NCBI RefSeq assembly: GCF_040054535.1
Contig: NC_090780.1
Coordinates: 16,897,501 to 16,961,500, forward strand
Direction: 5' to 3'
From: Antennarius striatus
Lineage: Eukaryota; Chordata; Actinopteri; Lophiiformes; Antennariidae
DNA length: 64,000 nucleotides
The first letter of the stretch is position 1; the number at the start of each line of letters is the position of its first letter. Positions 10,288 to 22,274 of the stretch are shown one piece after another. Made by a program: the position numbers and the translations under genes. Under the pieces are notes generated by a model that did no database searches, was not told the DNA's origin, and was given only the letters and a program-made list of their open reading frames with translations.

Positions 10288-12480
10288 AAAATCCGTGATA
10301 GAGTATCGAATAATAATTTGAATAAAACGTTCAGCCCTCATCAGTCTATCCAAATGATATCAGTAACCAACAACTGTTAGTAGGCAGGGTCTTGTTCACT
10401 GTTATTAACTAGTGAATAATTCCTAGACTAGCATTTTTAGGACGGTTTACAAAATATAAATGGATAAGCAGTTGTAAAATTTAGAATTACTAGGTAAAAT
10501 TTGGAACCACACTTTATCAGTTTCAGCCACTCTCCGCCCATTGAAATTAGCTGCAAGACGCCTTCGTGGCATGCCATTTCTGCCTTCACAGAAAAGGAGG
10601 AAACACATGGCGGTGGGATAGTCCGCATGATTTACAGAGACGCAGAGGCAGCACCTGCTCTGTAACTGCATGGCTCACATTCATTCTGAATCTCAATATT
10701 CATTTTGGCTTTCCAGGAATGTTAGTGAACAGACACTCTGGAAAAAGGTCCCTCAATTCCCAGACACCAAGGAATCAGATCTCAAATGACAGTGGACCAG
10801 GAAAGCTGCAGACATTTGGTCACTTATCCATTCAGGTTTCACGGTGTGAACTCTAACCGGGCATATTTCACACAAAACGTCACAATAGGTACTAAGAGTG
10901 TTTGTTTATGTGATTTCTTGTCATATACAGTGCTTATTTCAATGACAGTGACTTCAATATTGTACAGCCAATACTACAGATTAGTCCCTCAGTATATCTG
11001 TCAGACAATGAAAGTCACAATGAAGTTTATTTTAAAACATTTATTTTAATATATTGTCAATTTTCTTTCTATTGTCTGATGCAAAGTAACAAAGCTGTTT
11101 CAAAAAAAAGAACAAAACTGGGTAATATTTGGCCCACTACATCCACTTGTCAGTTTATTAAGTACATGTAGATAAAATTGTTGCTGTCTTTAACTGTAAT
11201 TGAAATGGAATGAAACAACTGAAATGTGGATAAACATTAACTGATATCACAAGTGGATGAACTCGCATGAAAAAAAAGTTGAAATAAACCTAAAAATTTA
11301 ACAAATAGACAAATTAAAGAAACCAATTATGAGATGCACTTCTTTACTGATTCTACAAAGCACATATGAGAATGAACTGAATTCTTTGAACCAAATTTTA
11401 TTAAGGTGTGGATAGATCACTTCCCTTGTAGTACAGTATTCTATCCTTCTTCCGTTCTACCTTCATGTGGACATGCATATAGTAGCATGGATTGACAAAA
11501 AGGTCCCCTGAAGAATGAATGACTGTACCCCTTCAGAAACTATTTCAAGGCATTACAGAAACCATGAAAGTGGGCATTTTTCAAGAATGTTTTTGGAGAA
11601 TTAGAATTGGTAGAGTTAAGGACTGCTAAACTCTTTCAGCTCCTGTTAAATTAACAAAACAAACAGGAGAAGCCATGTCTTGTCCAAAAAACCGCCAAAA
11701 GTTTTAGAAGTCAGCTTGTAAAAGGGTAGCTGAGAACAAAAAAAGTACTTCATAGTTGAAGTTATCAGTTATGTTACAACATTCCTCTGTCAATAATCAC
11801 AGTGCATGCGCAGTTAAGTTAAAGTGCTTGATATTAAGAGGAGTTAAACTACTTCTGACCACTGAAGTGAGACAGATGCTCAGTATATTAGCCAGTTGGT
11901 GGATGTCATGGGTAGCTTGTATAAACTAGAGTCCCCAAGAGACAGACAGAAGCCTTTGTGAAACCAACAGCAGCTGGCAAAACAAATTCTTTACATATTC
12001 CTGAATGCTTTTATAAGTGTACGACTAGACTACTGCAGCCAGCGTGTAGCCCATCAGCTGCTAAGGGAATTAAACCATATCCTGAAATATTTTACAGCTT
12101 TGTTCTTTTAAATATTGGTAATTGGACAGTTGTGAATCTTCTGCAGATTCTTAATTGTCATAAAAGTAATTCTGAAATTTAATTGGCTTCTTTTGTTAAT
12201 TTTATCATACAATTATAGCATTATTATAATTATGGTTTAATAGAAAAATGAGCAGTGAAATTCATTGGCACTGTCACATTTATATTTAGACTCATCTGAA
12301 AGCTTTAGTTGTAGCTAACCTCTTGCGGCCCTTTAATTTTCCACTAACAGCAGAATAAGCATAATCCGATTCAATCAGTGCGAACCAGGCAAACGCAAAA
12401 CTGTGGAAGATGACAATTCCGCACAGCTCAGTGCACAAGAAATTCTATGCAAAATAAAATCCAACATGAAATGTAAATTA

Positions 12481-12571
12481 CTGTATTTTTTGGACTTAAA
12501 GTCACACCCTCCTCAAAGTTGCAGAACCAATCAAACCATGAAAAAAGTGACCTACAGTGCGGACAATACGT
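12481..12571. mobile_element. Short degraded TIR element (91 bp)
   Basis: Left end ctgtattttttggacttaaa-gtcac; right end, inverted, cgtattgtccgcactgtagg-tcac. This is the CAGTATTTTCCGGACTATAAGTCGCAC terminus family related to the element at 6435-6730, here reduced to little more than two termini. TA flanks are present on both sides, give or take one base. Confidence 0.55.
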
Positions 12572-12640
12572 TAATTAGACCAATTGCATTTTTTTCTGTA
12601 TCATTTTGCAATTATCCGGAGCAGGATAAGTTCAGGATAA

Positions 12641-12720
12641 GAGCTCAGCAGGTATAACAGCCCCACCCACTGACCAATCAGAGCTCAGCAGGTATAACAG
12701 CCCCACCTATTGACCAATCA
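12641..12720. repeat. 40-bp direct tandem duplication with CCAAT boxes
   Basis: Units 12641-12680 and 12681-12720 differ at two of 40 positions. Each ends tgaccaatca, a CCAAT-box sequence, and each contains ggtataacagccccacc. They lie immediately upstream of the Harbinger transposase relic and may have been part of its promoter or subterminal region (inference). Confidence 0.85.
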
Positions 12721-12751
12721 GTTCTCTTGGAAAATGGTCTGTATGTTTTAT

Positions 12752-13240
12752 GAGAACCCGTGGATCTTGGTGCACAGCTTGTGCGAAGAGCGCTCAGGCG
12801 CGAGAGAATATTTAGAGATCGCTATAATCCATTCGAATTGCCTGAACAATCACTGTACGAAAGGTTAAGGTTTTGGGGAGAGGGGTTACATTACATCTGT
12901 CAGCTGCTGGAGCCTTACATCAGTAATGTAACGCACCGCAACCACGACAGTCCCGCAGACAGTGTGCATTGCACTGACGTTTTTTGCCACAGTTAATATA
13001 TTTCTTAGTGATGTTCGTAATTATTATGATGTCCTTAAATCACTCGTTGGATGGGTTACAAGCAAGCCACAGATAAAATGCAATTAATCAATTATTTGTT
13101 TAAGCAAATCATGGATTGATTGATTGATTGATTCATAGGTACTTTTATGTATTCTGTTGGCGATGCCGAAAACCTCGGGAAGAACACAGTATGTAGAGCT
13201 ATTCATAAAGTCGCGGGGGCTACAATCACATGTCGTACAT
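12752..13240 (+). pseudogene. PIF/Harbinger transposase N-terminal relic
   Basis: Conceptual translation gives RRERIFRDRYNPFELPEQSL, then YERLRFWGEGLHYICQLLEP, typical of the N-terminal region of fish Harbinger transposases. After a single-base frameshift near 12945 the frame reads VPQTVCIALTFFATG. About 135 bases later, past a tag acceptor, it resumes GTFMYSVGDAENLGKNTVCR. The gap looks like the element's own intron with its donor damaged by one base. The catalytic DDE region is missing, so it is dead. HARBI1 is the domesticated relative, but this copy is clearly transposon-like and broken. Confidence 0.82.
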
Positions 13241-13323
13241 ACATACATTTATGGAACACACAAATGTTACTGTAGTCAGACATGCAAGTGCAGTCATGGT
13301 GGGGAAGTTATATTATAATGGAA

Positions 13324-13548
13324 CTAACTTCCGCATTGACAGTCAGCGATTTTTTGCCAGCAATCCTTGCGCCGTTTGGCAGCTGCAACTGTGTTGATTT
13401 TTGCCTGGATTATTGATTTGTATTGCTCGTATTTATTAATTATTATTGTTGGCTCCTCCGTTGTGAAATATGCGGCTCGGGCTGGTTTGTTGCATGTTTG
13501 CGATTGGTCGCATGCAGCAACCTCCGCCCTTTTTATGTGAGCGCGCAC
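13324..13548 (-). pseudogene. Myb/SANT-like accessory protein of Harbinger element, N-terminal part
   Basis: A 74-codon minus-strand open frame containing TTEEPTIIINKYEQYKSIIQ and INTVAAAKRRKDCWQKIADC. The spaced tryptophan/acidic pattern is that of the Myb/SANT-like (MSANTD/NAIF1-type) DNA-binding protein that autonomous PIF/Harbinger elements encode opposite to the transposase. It points towards the transposase relic, as expected for the second gene of the same element, and is cut short. Confidence 0.65.
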
Positions 13549-14839
13549 AGATCTAGACTGGACAAGCCTGAATTGAATTAGTGATAATTAGTGATAGCCG
13601 GCTTTATGGTACTGAAAATCCGGAGGGCGGATGTCTCAGTAAGTGAAGCCAGATAAGTAAGAGGAAGCCCGGCTAGGTTAATCAAGCTTTATGGTACAGG
13701 CCTCTGGCAGCCGTGTGAATTTAGAAGAGCATGATATGAGACCTTTAAAAAAAGTGATAGAAGCATTACAGAGAAGTGATTCTTACAATTCTGCAAAATA
13801 CTGCATTAAGATTAAAATAACTATGATCAGGCAGTTAGAATAACTGTAAAAAGTCTCATGATTAATTTGAGGTGCTTCACAAAAAAGTACTGCAATGATG
13901 CACAAACAAACAACACAGACAAAGACTTTAAAAGGCAAGCAAAGCAATTCTTTATACTTCCAGGATTCTTTTCTACCTCTGTCTCCCTGTAAACTGCCTT
14001 TATTTTTATGTTGCCTAAATGACTTAATTGACTACAATAAAGATGGGGAGAATGCTATGCGCAGACATGGTATGTTTGATGTGGATTACTGAATTACAAG
14101 TTCATATGCCACCATGCAAATCAAAGTCTATTCTAAACTGTGGCTAGAGCAAACAAACTAAAATGCCATTACACTGAGTCACATTTGCTGCATTCACATT
14201 GTTGATGTTCTTGATAGAACATAGTGTATCAAGAACACCAACATTCTTGATAGAATCTACATTATGTATAAACTGAGAAATATTTTATTCAGCATTTGTC
14301 ACATATGTCTCGGCTCTGTCCTCCAATTGAATTCATAAGAAATAAAATTGATGATTACGACCAAAGTTTGTCTGCACAGCAGGAGTTGCAATGACTGCCC
14401 TTTGGCAGGTCAGTGAGGCTTAAGTCACTTCTGTCCTTGTGACCCCTGGCAAAGCTCAGGAATGTGAAGACAGCAAAAATGTTTCAATGAACAAACATAA
14501 CAAACTACATACTACATACACTGAAGAAAATCTTTGTAGGGATTGTACTTAAAAAAAAAAAATCTTTAGCTCTACCGTATGTTATTAATTATTCTCATTT
14601 AATAAAGTACTTCTCATTGGTAGCAACGGCTTACTGTTAGAAAACCTTTATTTACCAATATTAAGCATAAATATACATTACCCTGTTTGTATGAATGATA
14701 TATTTCCTCTCAGAAATACAGACTATTTGTGTTTACTATTTGTGTTTACATAGGAGCATGTAAAGCCAGTAACTTATCTGCTGGTCAACTGTTTTTCTTT
14801 TACAAATTCTAAAGCAAAGAAAAATCCACAAAGAAAACA

Positions 14840-15000
14840 AAGAGTGACTGACTTAACTCTACCAATCCCAAATCCATATCTGGATCTGCCTCAAAATTAC
14901 AACTTTCCCCAGGTTGAAGATACACCTGGACACAAAGTTTCATCCAAACACCCTAACAGATTTTTGAGTTACATGCCGGAGAGTAATCGTAAACAACAAA
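14840..15000. mobile_element. Teleost interspersed repeat fragment, class unassigned
   Basis: Contains ccaaatccatatctggatct, caaagtttcatccaaacacc and gatttttgagttacatgc, phrases of a very common fish repeat (pattern: a quoted measurement-like run ending TTTCATCCAAATCC...TTTTTGAGTTA). I recognise the pattern but not the class. Confidence 0.4.
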
Positions 15001-15717
15001 TGCATGTGGCTGGTTGAGTTAATGACCCTGTAACCTGAAATATATTGTTATTCTCTTCTTCAAAACGCCGTGCATTGTGTTCAACGAGGATGTTGAATGG
15101 GTTGAACTTCTGCTAGTCAGATAACTTCAAATTAAATGTGTTACTCATTACAACTTTAGTTATTTTTTACGCAAGAGTCATCACATCCATAAACAAGTCA
15201 ATAACTTATTAAATAACAAATATTGAAGTTAAAGAGATCTGTGTCATACGATATGAAAGAAATAAGCAGTTTCAATAGTTTACCTCTGTCATTAGGTCAT
15301 AACTGATTGGAATATGTGTAATACAGTAAATAGATGTTGCCAAACAGTAACGACACAATACACACCTGCAATACAAACTAGACCAAAGCAGATAAAAGTA
15401 GAACACAAAATGAATTCAAATTGTTCAAATAAAAAGCGGAGTCACGACAACCGTAAAGGTTTAATGTATCTGCGATTTTTTTTTCCTCCTCCGGTTCATC
15501 CCGTTAGCTTCATGAAGCCGCTGGGCCCCATCTTTAAAAAGTTTCCCAAAGTTCAGAAAATCACTTGAGTTGTTTGCATTTTCCAACCTAGTCGATGCCA
15601 AATAGTTAATTTGAAGAAACAGCAAGTTCAGCTGCATTAATAAACAAACATTTGCGACTAATGTGTATTTTTTGAAAAGGCATCTGATATGCTAATCCCA
15701 CTCCTATTTTCTCTTAC

Positions 15718-15950
15718 CTCAGTAGCTTGTTAGCTAGCTAGCGTCGTGCCTCATCGGTGTATCCAAAGGATCTCCATCGGCTCGCATTCTCCCAGATTTC
15801 AGCTGGAAGTTTATCTCTACTTATATTTACAAAAACGCTACACAAAACGACGCTGGAAGTTTCAGGTTAGATCTTCGTGGATTTACCGAGAGAATTGCAA
15901 CACGAGCAGTAAATTAAACCCACTATATGCTCCCAAAATGTAAAGTTAGT
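15718..15950 (-). other. inava: Probable 5' noncoding exon of inava
   Basis: On the minus strand a strong splice donor, CTACTGAG|gtaagaga, lies at 15717-15716. The exon body upstream of it is locally richer in CpG than its surroundings and has several short out-of-frame ATGs, as expected for a 5' UTR. It would join to the acceptor at 8332. The transcription start (about 15950 or slightly beyond) is a guess. Confidence 0.5.
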
Positions 15951-16374
15951 TGGAGAGGCTACTTCAACTCTGCAAAGTAAAGCAATGCTGTGCTACCTTC
16001 AAGTGCTGTCGAACATGAGAGTCGCACTACGTAATAAAAACAGCGTTTTCAACCTTTATCTTACAAACCATCATGTAAAATAAATTATAAGTTATAATAA
16101 TATAATAATTATATTATAATTATAATAATTATATATATTCTGTTAAGGACAGAAAATAATTCGACGTATTATTTGAGTCTCTCGTCATTTCTACACTCTA
16201 TTCCTACACTGTTGGGAATTCTGACAATTTGCTATTTTATTGCTACATTAAAACGATAAACATTGTATTAAACAATTGAAAAATAAATTAAACTACACTT
16301 ATTGTTCTTAATTCCACGTAATATCGCTTATTTTCATGAGGGTTGGAGAAAACAATTTTAGTATGTGTCTTGAA

Positions 16375-16520
16375 CGGCACATACACGACTCGCTTCCCCG
16401 ACTGTGCGGGCGGATTACGGGCAGTAAATACCGTTTGATGGTTAGTCAGCGCTCTCTGACGTCATTACTACAGAATTGCCTCGTTGACGTGGTCAGAGTA
16501 AGTCATTAAAGGAGGACAAT
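16375..16520. promoter_or_regulatory. Candidate inava promoter with CRE
   Basis: A CpG-containing island in AT-rich surroundings. It holds a perfect palindromic cAMP response element TGACGTCA at 16458-16465 and a half-site TGACGT at 16485-16490. It is about 0.5 kb upstream of the presumed first inava exon. No clear TATA box is seen at the exon. Confidence 0.45.
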
Positions 16521-17279
16521 ATGTCTAAAGTACTGTAGCCAAAAAGTGGCACTAACGGTTTTATCTTTCCATCGCAGCCAGTAGGCGGAAGCAAAGTTAG
16601 GGTTAAAAGTGTAGGCGCTTAATCCTGTGAACAACGTGATCTTTCACCGATGTACCGTCAAATGGAGATACAGTATAAAACTTGGTTGATTCAAACATCT
16701 CAAATACCAAACTTGCAGTATGTGTTGCAATATATAAAATATTACCTAACTAGAAAGATAAACATTTTAAAACTGTAAGAAAGCAGATTACTGTACTTTT
16801 ATTGTTGGGTCTCTTGATAGATTTGGCATTTACAGTATACCAATTTAACTTTCAAAAAACAACTCATTAAAAGTGGTTTACATCTTTGAAATAAATTCAG
16901 ATCTTTCATTTAAGTAAAAGTGCAACATCATACCGTAAACATGATCTATTAAGACTTGCATTAAAAGTCTTGTAAAGGAAAGTGTAATTACATTTCAGAA
17001 GAAATATGTCTGATAAACATGTCTGATGAATCCTGCACAGTGGTTGTATTGTTCAATTCTTTATTCTGAATAAAGGAGAGGGGACACATACAGCCATGTT
17101 TTTTGAAAAAACATCAGAGTTGCTGTTCTTCTTTGATTGTTTTTTTTTCCATTGTCATTCAGTTTTAACTGACTGAAAACTTCTTTATTAAGGATCAGGG
17201 TGTTTTAATATGGCAATACTGTTGAATATGCTAATCAACAGTCTCGCTGGTATATGTAGTTGGTAGAAACATCCTTTTT

Positions 17280-18060
17280 TTTATGTTTGTTAATACAGTA
17301 TTTGTAAGTAGGGCCCAACTGAAGCCCAGCTTCCTGTCACCAGTGACAGCAGTCTCATCATCACAAACAAAATTTTTAAATTTTGCTTCATTCAGTTATA
17401 AAGGAAGACAGGAGATAGATGTTACAGACATGAAGTTATTAATACTAGTTCAAAATACCTTAGAGGTGATTTTTCTAAACCTGCAATTTACTTAGATATT
17501 ACTGTTTTAACCTCTAGTAGTGATATCAAAAATTTTGGAGTTATTTCTGATCAGAATCTGCCCTTTAACTCCCATATTAAGTCTGTGTTTAGGACAGCAT
17601 TCTTTCATTTACTAAACATTGCTAAAATTAGAAATGATCCTTTATTTTAAAAAAAATCGTTCATGCCTTTGTTACTTCTAGATAAGATCACTCTAATTCC
17701 TTACTATCATGCTGTTCAAGCTCCTCTATTAGGATTTTAAAATTAGTTCAAAATGAGGCTGCCTGCTTACCGACTCAAACTGGGAGGAGAGAGCACATTT
17801 CTCCAGTTCTGACATCCTTACATTGGCTCCCGACTCTGTCTTTATCTCTGTGTCTCTCTTTCTCTTACCCTATTCCTATCTACATACTATTTCTGTTCCA
17901 CATAACTGGTCAAGGTGGATTACTGCCCTCCAGAGTCTGGGTCTTGTCCATATAGTTTCTTCCTCAAAGACCGAGATTAGACATGTTGGTTCAGCATTGT
18001 AGAATTGTAGTGTATAACAGTTACAAACAAATTAAATTCTTAAAGAGCAGACCTTATTTC
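17280..18060 (+). mobile_element. L2/CR1-type LINE relic (reverse transcriptase C-terminus and 3' end)
   Basis: Around 17530-17640 the plus strand reads FGVISDQNLPFNSHIKSVFR then TAFFHLLNIAKIR. About 17660-17850 reads VHAFVTSR, ILKLVQNEAACL, GRREHISPVLTSLHWLP, the standard end of the reverse transcriptase domain in L2/Maui-type fish LINEs. Stops and frameshifts are present. Downstream, ccctccagagtctgggtctt and gtttcttcctcaaagaccga match the usual LINE 3' region. Degraded and inactive. Confidence 0.75.
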
Positions 18061-20352
18061 AATGTACTTAATGTGATTTGATCTGTCTTGGCGCAGCTGG
18101 ATAATGGATCACCAGTTAAACTATTCACCAACCAGCACCATGCAGTGTGAGTACACATGAGAAATAAAATGTGGGTTTTTAGAGATTCAGTTATATTTGT
18201 TTAACTGGGACATAAGTAAAGTATAGATGAATGATGCCAATAATGCTGAACTTTCACAAACAACAGCTATGAGCCTGCTATTAATGTCAATTTTTATCAC
18301 AGGGTATGATGTTGCGGTATGATTGAACCGCCGGAAATGTTTTAAATGCTAAGTTATTAGAAATAAATACAGTGCATGGTTAAGTATTTTATGAAAAGTA
18401 ACTTCGTGCAACTGAAGAATAGATTACCTGTGCTAATTATATCTGATTGCCTAATCCTTCTTCTTTACACTGTGGATAACAATGTTGATGAAACAATAAC
18501 TAAAAATATCAAATTCTGAAAAAGCATGTTATGCTATGTAATAATGATGTTTTATATTTTTATGATTATTTCTTGTAATTATTCCTGTAATAAAAGGCAA
18601 AAAATAAAAGATGTAAATAAATTAATTTATTCATTCATTTATATTGATATAGTACAGTAATTATGCAGGAAACAGCTTTCAGCAATTATTTTTTACACTG
18701 CTCAAACAATCAATGGGTAAAAGGTGGCAACAGAATCAAAACAAAAATCTCATATCCTACGCAGTTCTATTTTCTCATTATGTCATTGCATTAAAAATCA
18801 ATGAAGTTTGACCTACATAATATGAAACTTGACCTACCCTGGAATAAATCTGTGTTATTATTAGCTTAATAGCAATTCAAGAATAACATTACTGCATTAG
18901 TGGTAGTTTTCTTCAGAATCATTTTGACAAATTTGACATTTAACTGAGTCAACACAGTTTAAGCCAAAATCTGATAGGTTGTAATTCAGTAGCATTATTG
19001 TATTCGTTACGCCAGAGCAGGGAATTTTCCATGTGCTCCACACATCCAAACATTGTGGGAAGCCAGATCTGTAGTGCTGGACCCAGGCATGGCGGACCTT
19101 TTGTAAACGTCACAGTGTAGGTTTATCCAAGCATTGCTGCTGAGTTATCCATGAATCAAAAAAATTATTACCACTATCATTCATTTGTGAATGAGGGAGT
19201 AAAAAAAAGGATCACAGTGAAAATCTTTAGATGATGGTCCAGATAATCATCAGAGTGTCATGGATTGTTGGTCCATCCTCTACCTCTCCAAAAGATGGAA
19301 TCAACATTCTTTCATAGCTCTTTGAACAATCCTGCTAACAGTGCAGCAAAATAAACAAGCAAGCAAGCAAATAAACAAACAAGTTAGAGAATAATAACAA
19401 TAGCTAAAATATAACCAATAATAAACTAACTATGAAAAATATTTAACCTTCACTTTGTCAATCTATGTTGTATTTTGTGACATGAATGGAGTGGTTTTCA
19501 TGTGTAAAACCTTTAATTTGTAAGAAAGAATTTGTTATGTATTCATCTTAAGTCTTCTAAAATGATCTGATGTTGTCGCGCATCACTGTAAGATTAATGC
19601 ATTTCCCAGTGATGCTAAACAGTAATAATACTCATTTTACCACCTGAAGGCAAACATGATTTGATTTCATTTCATATCATTTTAGGTTGTGAAATGAGAG
19701 GCTGCAAGCAACCACAGAAAGCAGAGCTGCAACGGTTGTGTGAGAACACTGCCAGCTTGTAGTCTCCTCATCAAAGAGTTGCACAAACTGACTGACGCCC
19801 ACTGAAAGTGTCACAGTGCCAAGGTCACACCTTTCATTTTGTGTGTAACAGACCAGCAGACTACAACTGGAGCCTGCAATTTTTTAAAAGAATTTTGTTA
19901 CTGACAACTGTTAAAATTTATTCAGGCATTTTTCTCAAACAAACAAACAATACACAGTGTGGTCATTAAACTGAAAGAACATTAATTTTACATTGTATTT
20001 GTAATGATATATTCTACTAGCGGGCACCCGTGGAAATTCTGCGATAAAATAATAATATCAGACATCATACAAAACATATGACAACAAATGTATTGGTTTT
20101 ATAAACCAAGCGCACCCATCATATTTCAAAAATCAATGTGGTGACGTAACGACTTTGTGTTGGCAAATCATGGATTGCGCTGGGCAGGCATTACGAAGCT
20201 GTAGATGAATATTAGCAGGTTAACTGCTGAAAGAAAGATAAATAATGGTGAGATTGGGAAAGGAGCTAACGTTAAAGGAAAAGGCACCTGTCAGAAGAGC
20301 AAGGGGAGAAGAAATTGTAGAGAAGTGATAGTTCTGTTAGCTGACTACATGA

Positions 20353-20497
20353 ACAGAACTGTATTCATTCATTCACTCATTCATTTTCTCCTGCTTTATC
20401 CTCTCCACGGGGAGCTGGTGCCTATCTCAGCTGGCATAGGGCGTGAGGCGGGGGACACTCCTGGCACGACGCCAGTGCACTGCAGACAGAACTGTAT
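20353..20497 (-). mobile_element. Retroposon 3' fragment with 12-bp target-site duplication
   Basis: acagaactgtat occurs perfectly at 20353-20364 and 20486-20497, flanking a 121-bp insert (20365-20485). The insert is the familiar teleost repeat ggagctggtgcctatctcag-ctggcataggg. On the minus strand it ends in a (GAATGAATGA)-type tail next to the duplication, the signature of target-primed reverse transcription. Confidence 0.8.
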
Positions 20498-22256
20498 GTA
20501 GTTACTTAAAGAGTGTTTTTGACAGATGCCCGAGGAGCGTTTTGGATACTACATCGATTGTCCCATTCCAAACCGAAACCATAGCTGGACAGACTGTTGG
20601 TACTAGCCAGCTAGTTTCACTCAGAAGTCATTGCCGTTTTCTGTGTCGTTCCTGCTGTTTGGACTCTCTGCTCAAAAACATGAAAATTGTTGGAACAGTT
20701 ATGACACTCTAACATTATGTGAACTGTGAAGTCCATGTATAGCTATTTCTTCTCCTAACATTGCAGATTCCTTACGCCATATTGTTCACGTGATTCCTTC
20801 TGGCAGATGCGCCATGATTGATTTGGCGCTTGATTGACAGTGGGTGGAGTTGGTGACAGCGTGACACCGTGAGACTTTTCAAGTGAGCTTGGGGAGATGT
20901 AAAGAGTAAATTAAATTGCAACTACCATAAGAAAAAAATAATATGAAACATTTTTAAATTACCAACTTAACATGATTTTCTCGTAATTATAAGCTTTCTT
21001 AATATCGACGCCGTAGGAAATAATGAATACAGAACTCTTGCTTGGTTTCATTTTAAAATTAATGTTTCATTGATAAATAAATTTTTTGTGCAAAGAAAAG
21101 AAGGACTACTACATTACTGTCCAAACTTTGTGAACATTTTTCACCTATTCAGGCAACAAAATTGAGCAGCTTGTAGTCCATTAGTGAGATCCCAAGTTGG
21201 TGGTATAAACTGTGACTCACAATCAAGCGTTACAACAGTTCAGGCAGTGAAAATTAATCATAATAATTGTGAAGCCAGAAACAGATTATTTTGACCTTTA
21301 AGGAATGCAGAAAAAGGCTGCTGGTGTAATGTAATTTGGAATAATTGCTTTGAGCTTTGAGCATGAACCTTTTTTGGGCTGTCCGTGAGTAAGTGAGTAA
21401 CACTGTATATGTGTTTTCAGTCAGGTTTTAAAACTACATTACTAGCATCTTGATGGACAACAATTGGAAAGATAGTATGATATACAATGTATAACAATGA
21501 CTTTTAGGTACTCATTTTCTTTGCTCACTGTTTGGCATGCTATGACATGCTATTTGGCTGTTTGTTAAAAAACACAGTGTTGCCAGTCAATCAGATAACA
21601 TGAGAAAACATGCCTCTCAAATGTGGGTGGAAGCACTGCACCCACAGCCTGGCAGAGAAGTGTGATTTTCAACCTACTCATATGGGACCGAAAACAAGCA
21701 GGCACTCATGAACATTTGAACTTTCAAATACCTCACTTCCCTTGAAACAATCATGTAAATGCTTCATCATCTGGCAGTAAGGAGAAGCTACGGTACTTTC
21801 TTAACCAGAGAAAACGTTTGGTGATGAAATCAGGCGAACATTTGTATGAACATGAAAAAAGGTTTTTTAATGTCCTATGAAATTGTGTTTATTGTGTAAA
21901 TGCACGCAAAACAACCCACAGTTTCAATCTTTAGTTTTTGTATGTTATTGTTTAAAAAGCTTTCCATAAACTTTTAACGTGTGATTTTTCATTCATATTA
22001 ATGTATAATTAAATTATTCTAGTTATCAATACAAATTAAGAAACATCACAAATGTTTGGTGAGCATTACCATGCAAGACATTGATTTTAATTCTGCAATT
22101 TAACAATTTTCTCAAATCGGTTATCTTTAAATATTGTTTCTGTTTCTGTCAGATTTAATTTTTCAGTTTAGTTTAGTTTAATCTCATCATTGTAAATATG
22201 GGAAATAAAATCAGAAACAAAAAACAGTAGTCTAAGTACCATATATGGAAAAAACT

Positions 22257-22274
22257 TTTATTTTGCAATTTATT
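22257..22274 (-). terminator. gpr25: Candidate gpr25 poly(A) signals
   Basis: Two AATAAA hexamers on the minus strand (22262-22257 and 22274-22269) about 440 bases after the gpr25 stop, in AT-rich sequence. Plausible 3' UTR end, from hexamers alone. Confidence 0.3.

Larger units (their letters stand above)
12600..13720. mobile_element. PIF/Harbinger element relic, internally deleted (approximate limits)
   Basis: Transposase (plus) and Myb-like (minus) pseudogenes sit in convergent orientation, with sequence between them lacking the catalytic domain. Candidate termini contain ggataag/cttatcc-type motifs (ttatccggagcaggataagt on the left, gataagtaagaggaagcccg on the right), but exact ends and the 3-bp target duplication could not be fixed. 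Confidence 0.6.
8332..15717 (-). other. inava: inava 5' intron (inferred, 7.4 kb)
   Basis: Lies between the inferred noncoding exon at 15718 and the first coding exon. It contains a LINE tail (10230-10287), a small TIR element (12481-12571), a Harbinger relic (about 12600-13700), a stem-loop (14207-14236) and a repeat fragment (14840-15000). A minus-strand open frame at 9647-9900 follows a cctag acceptor-like site but matches nothing I know. Confidence 0.5.
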
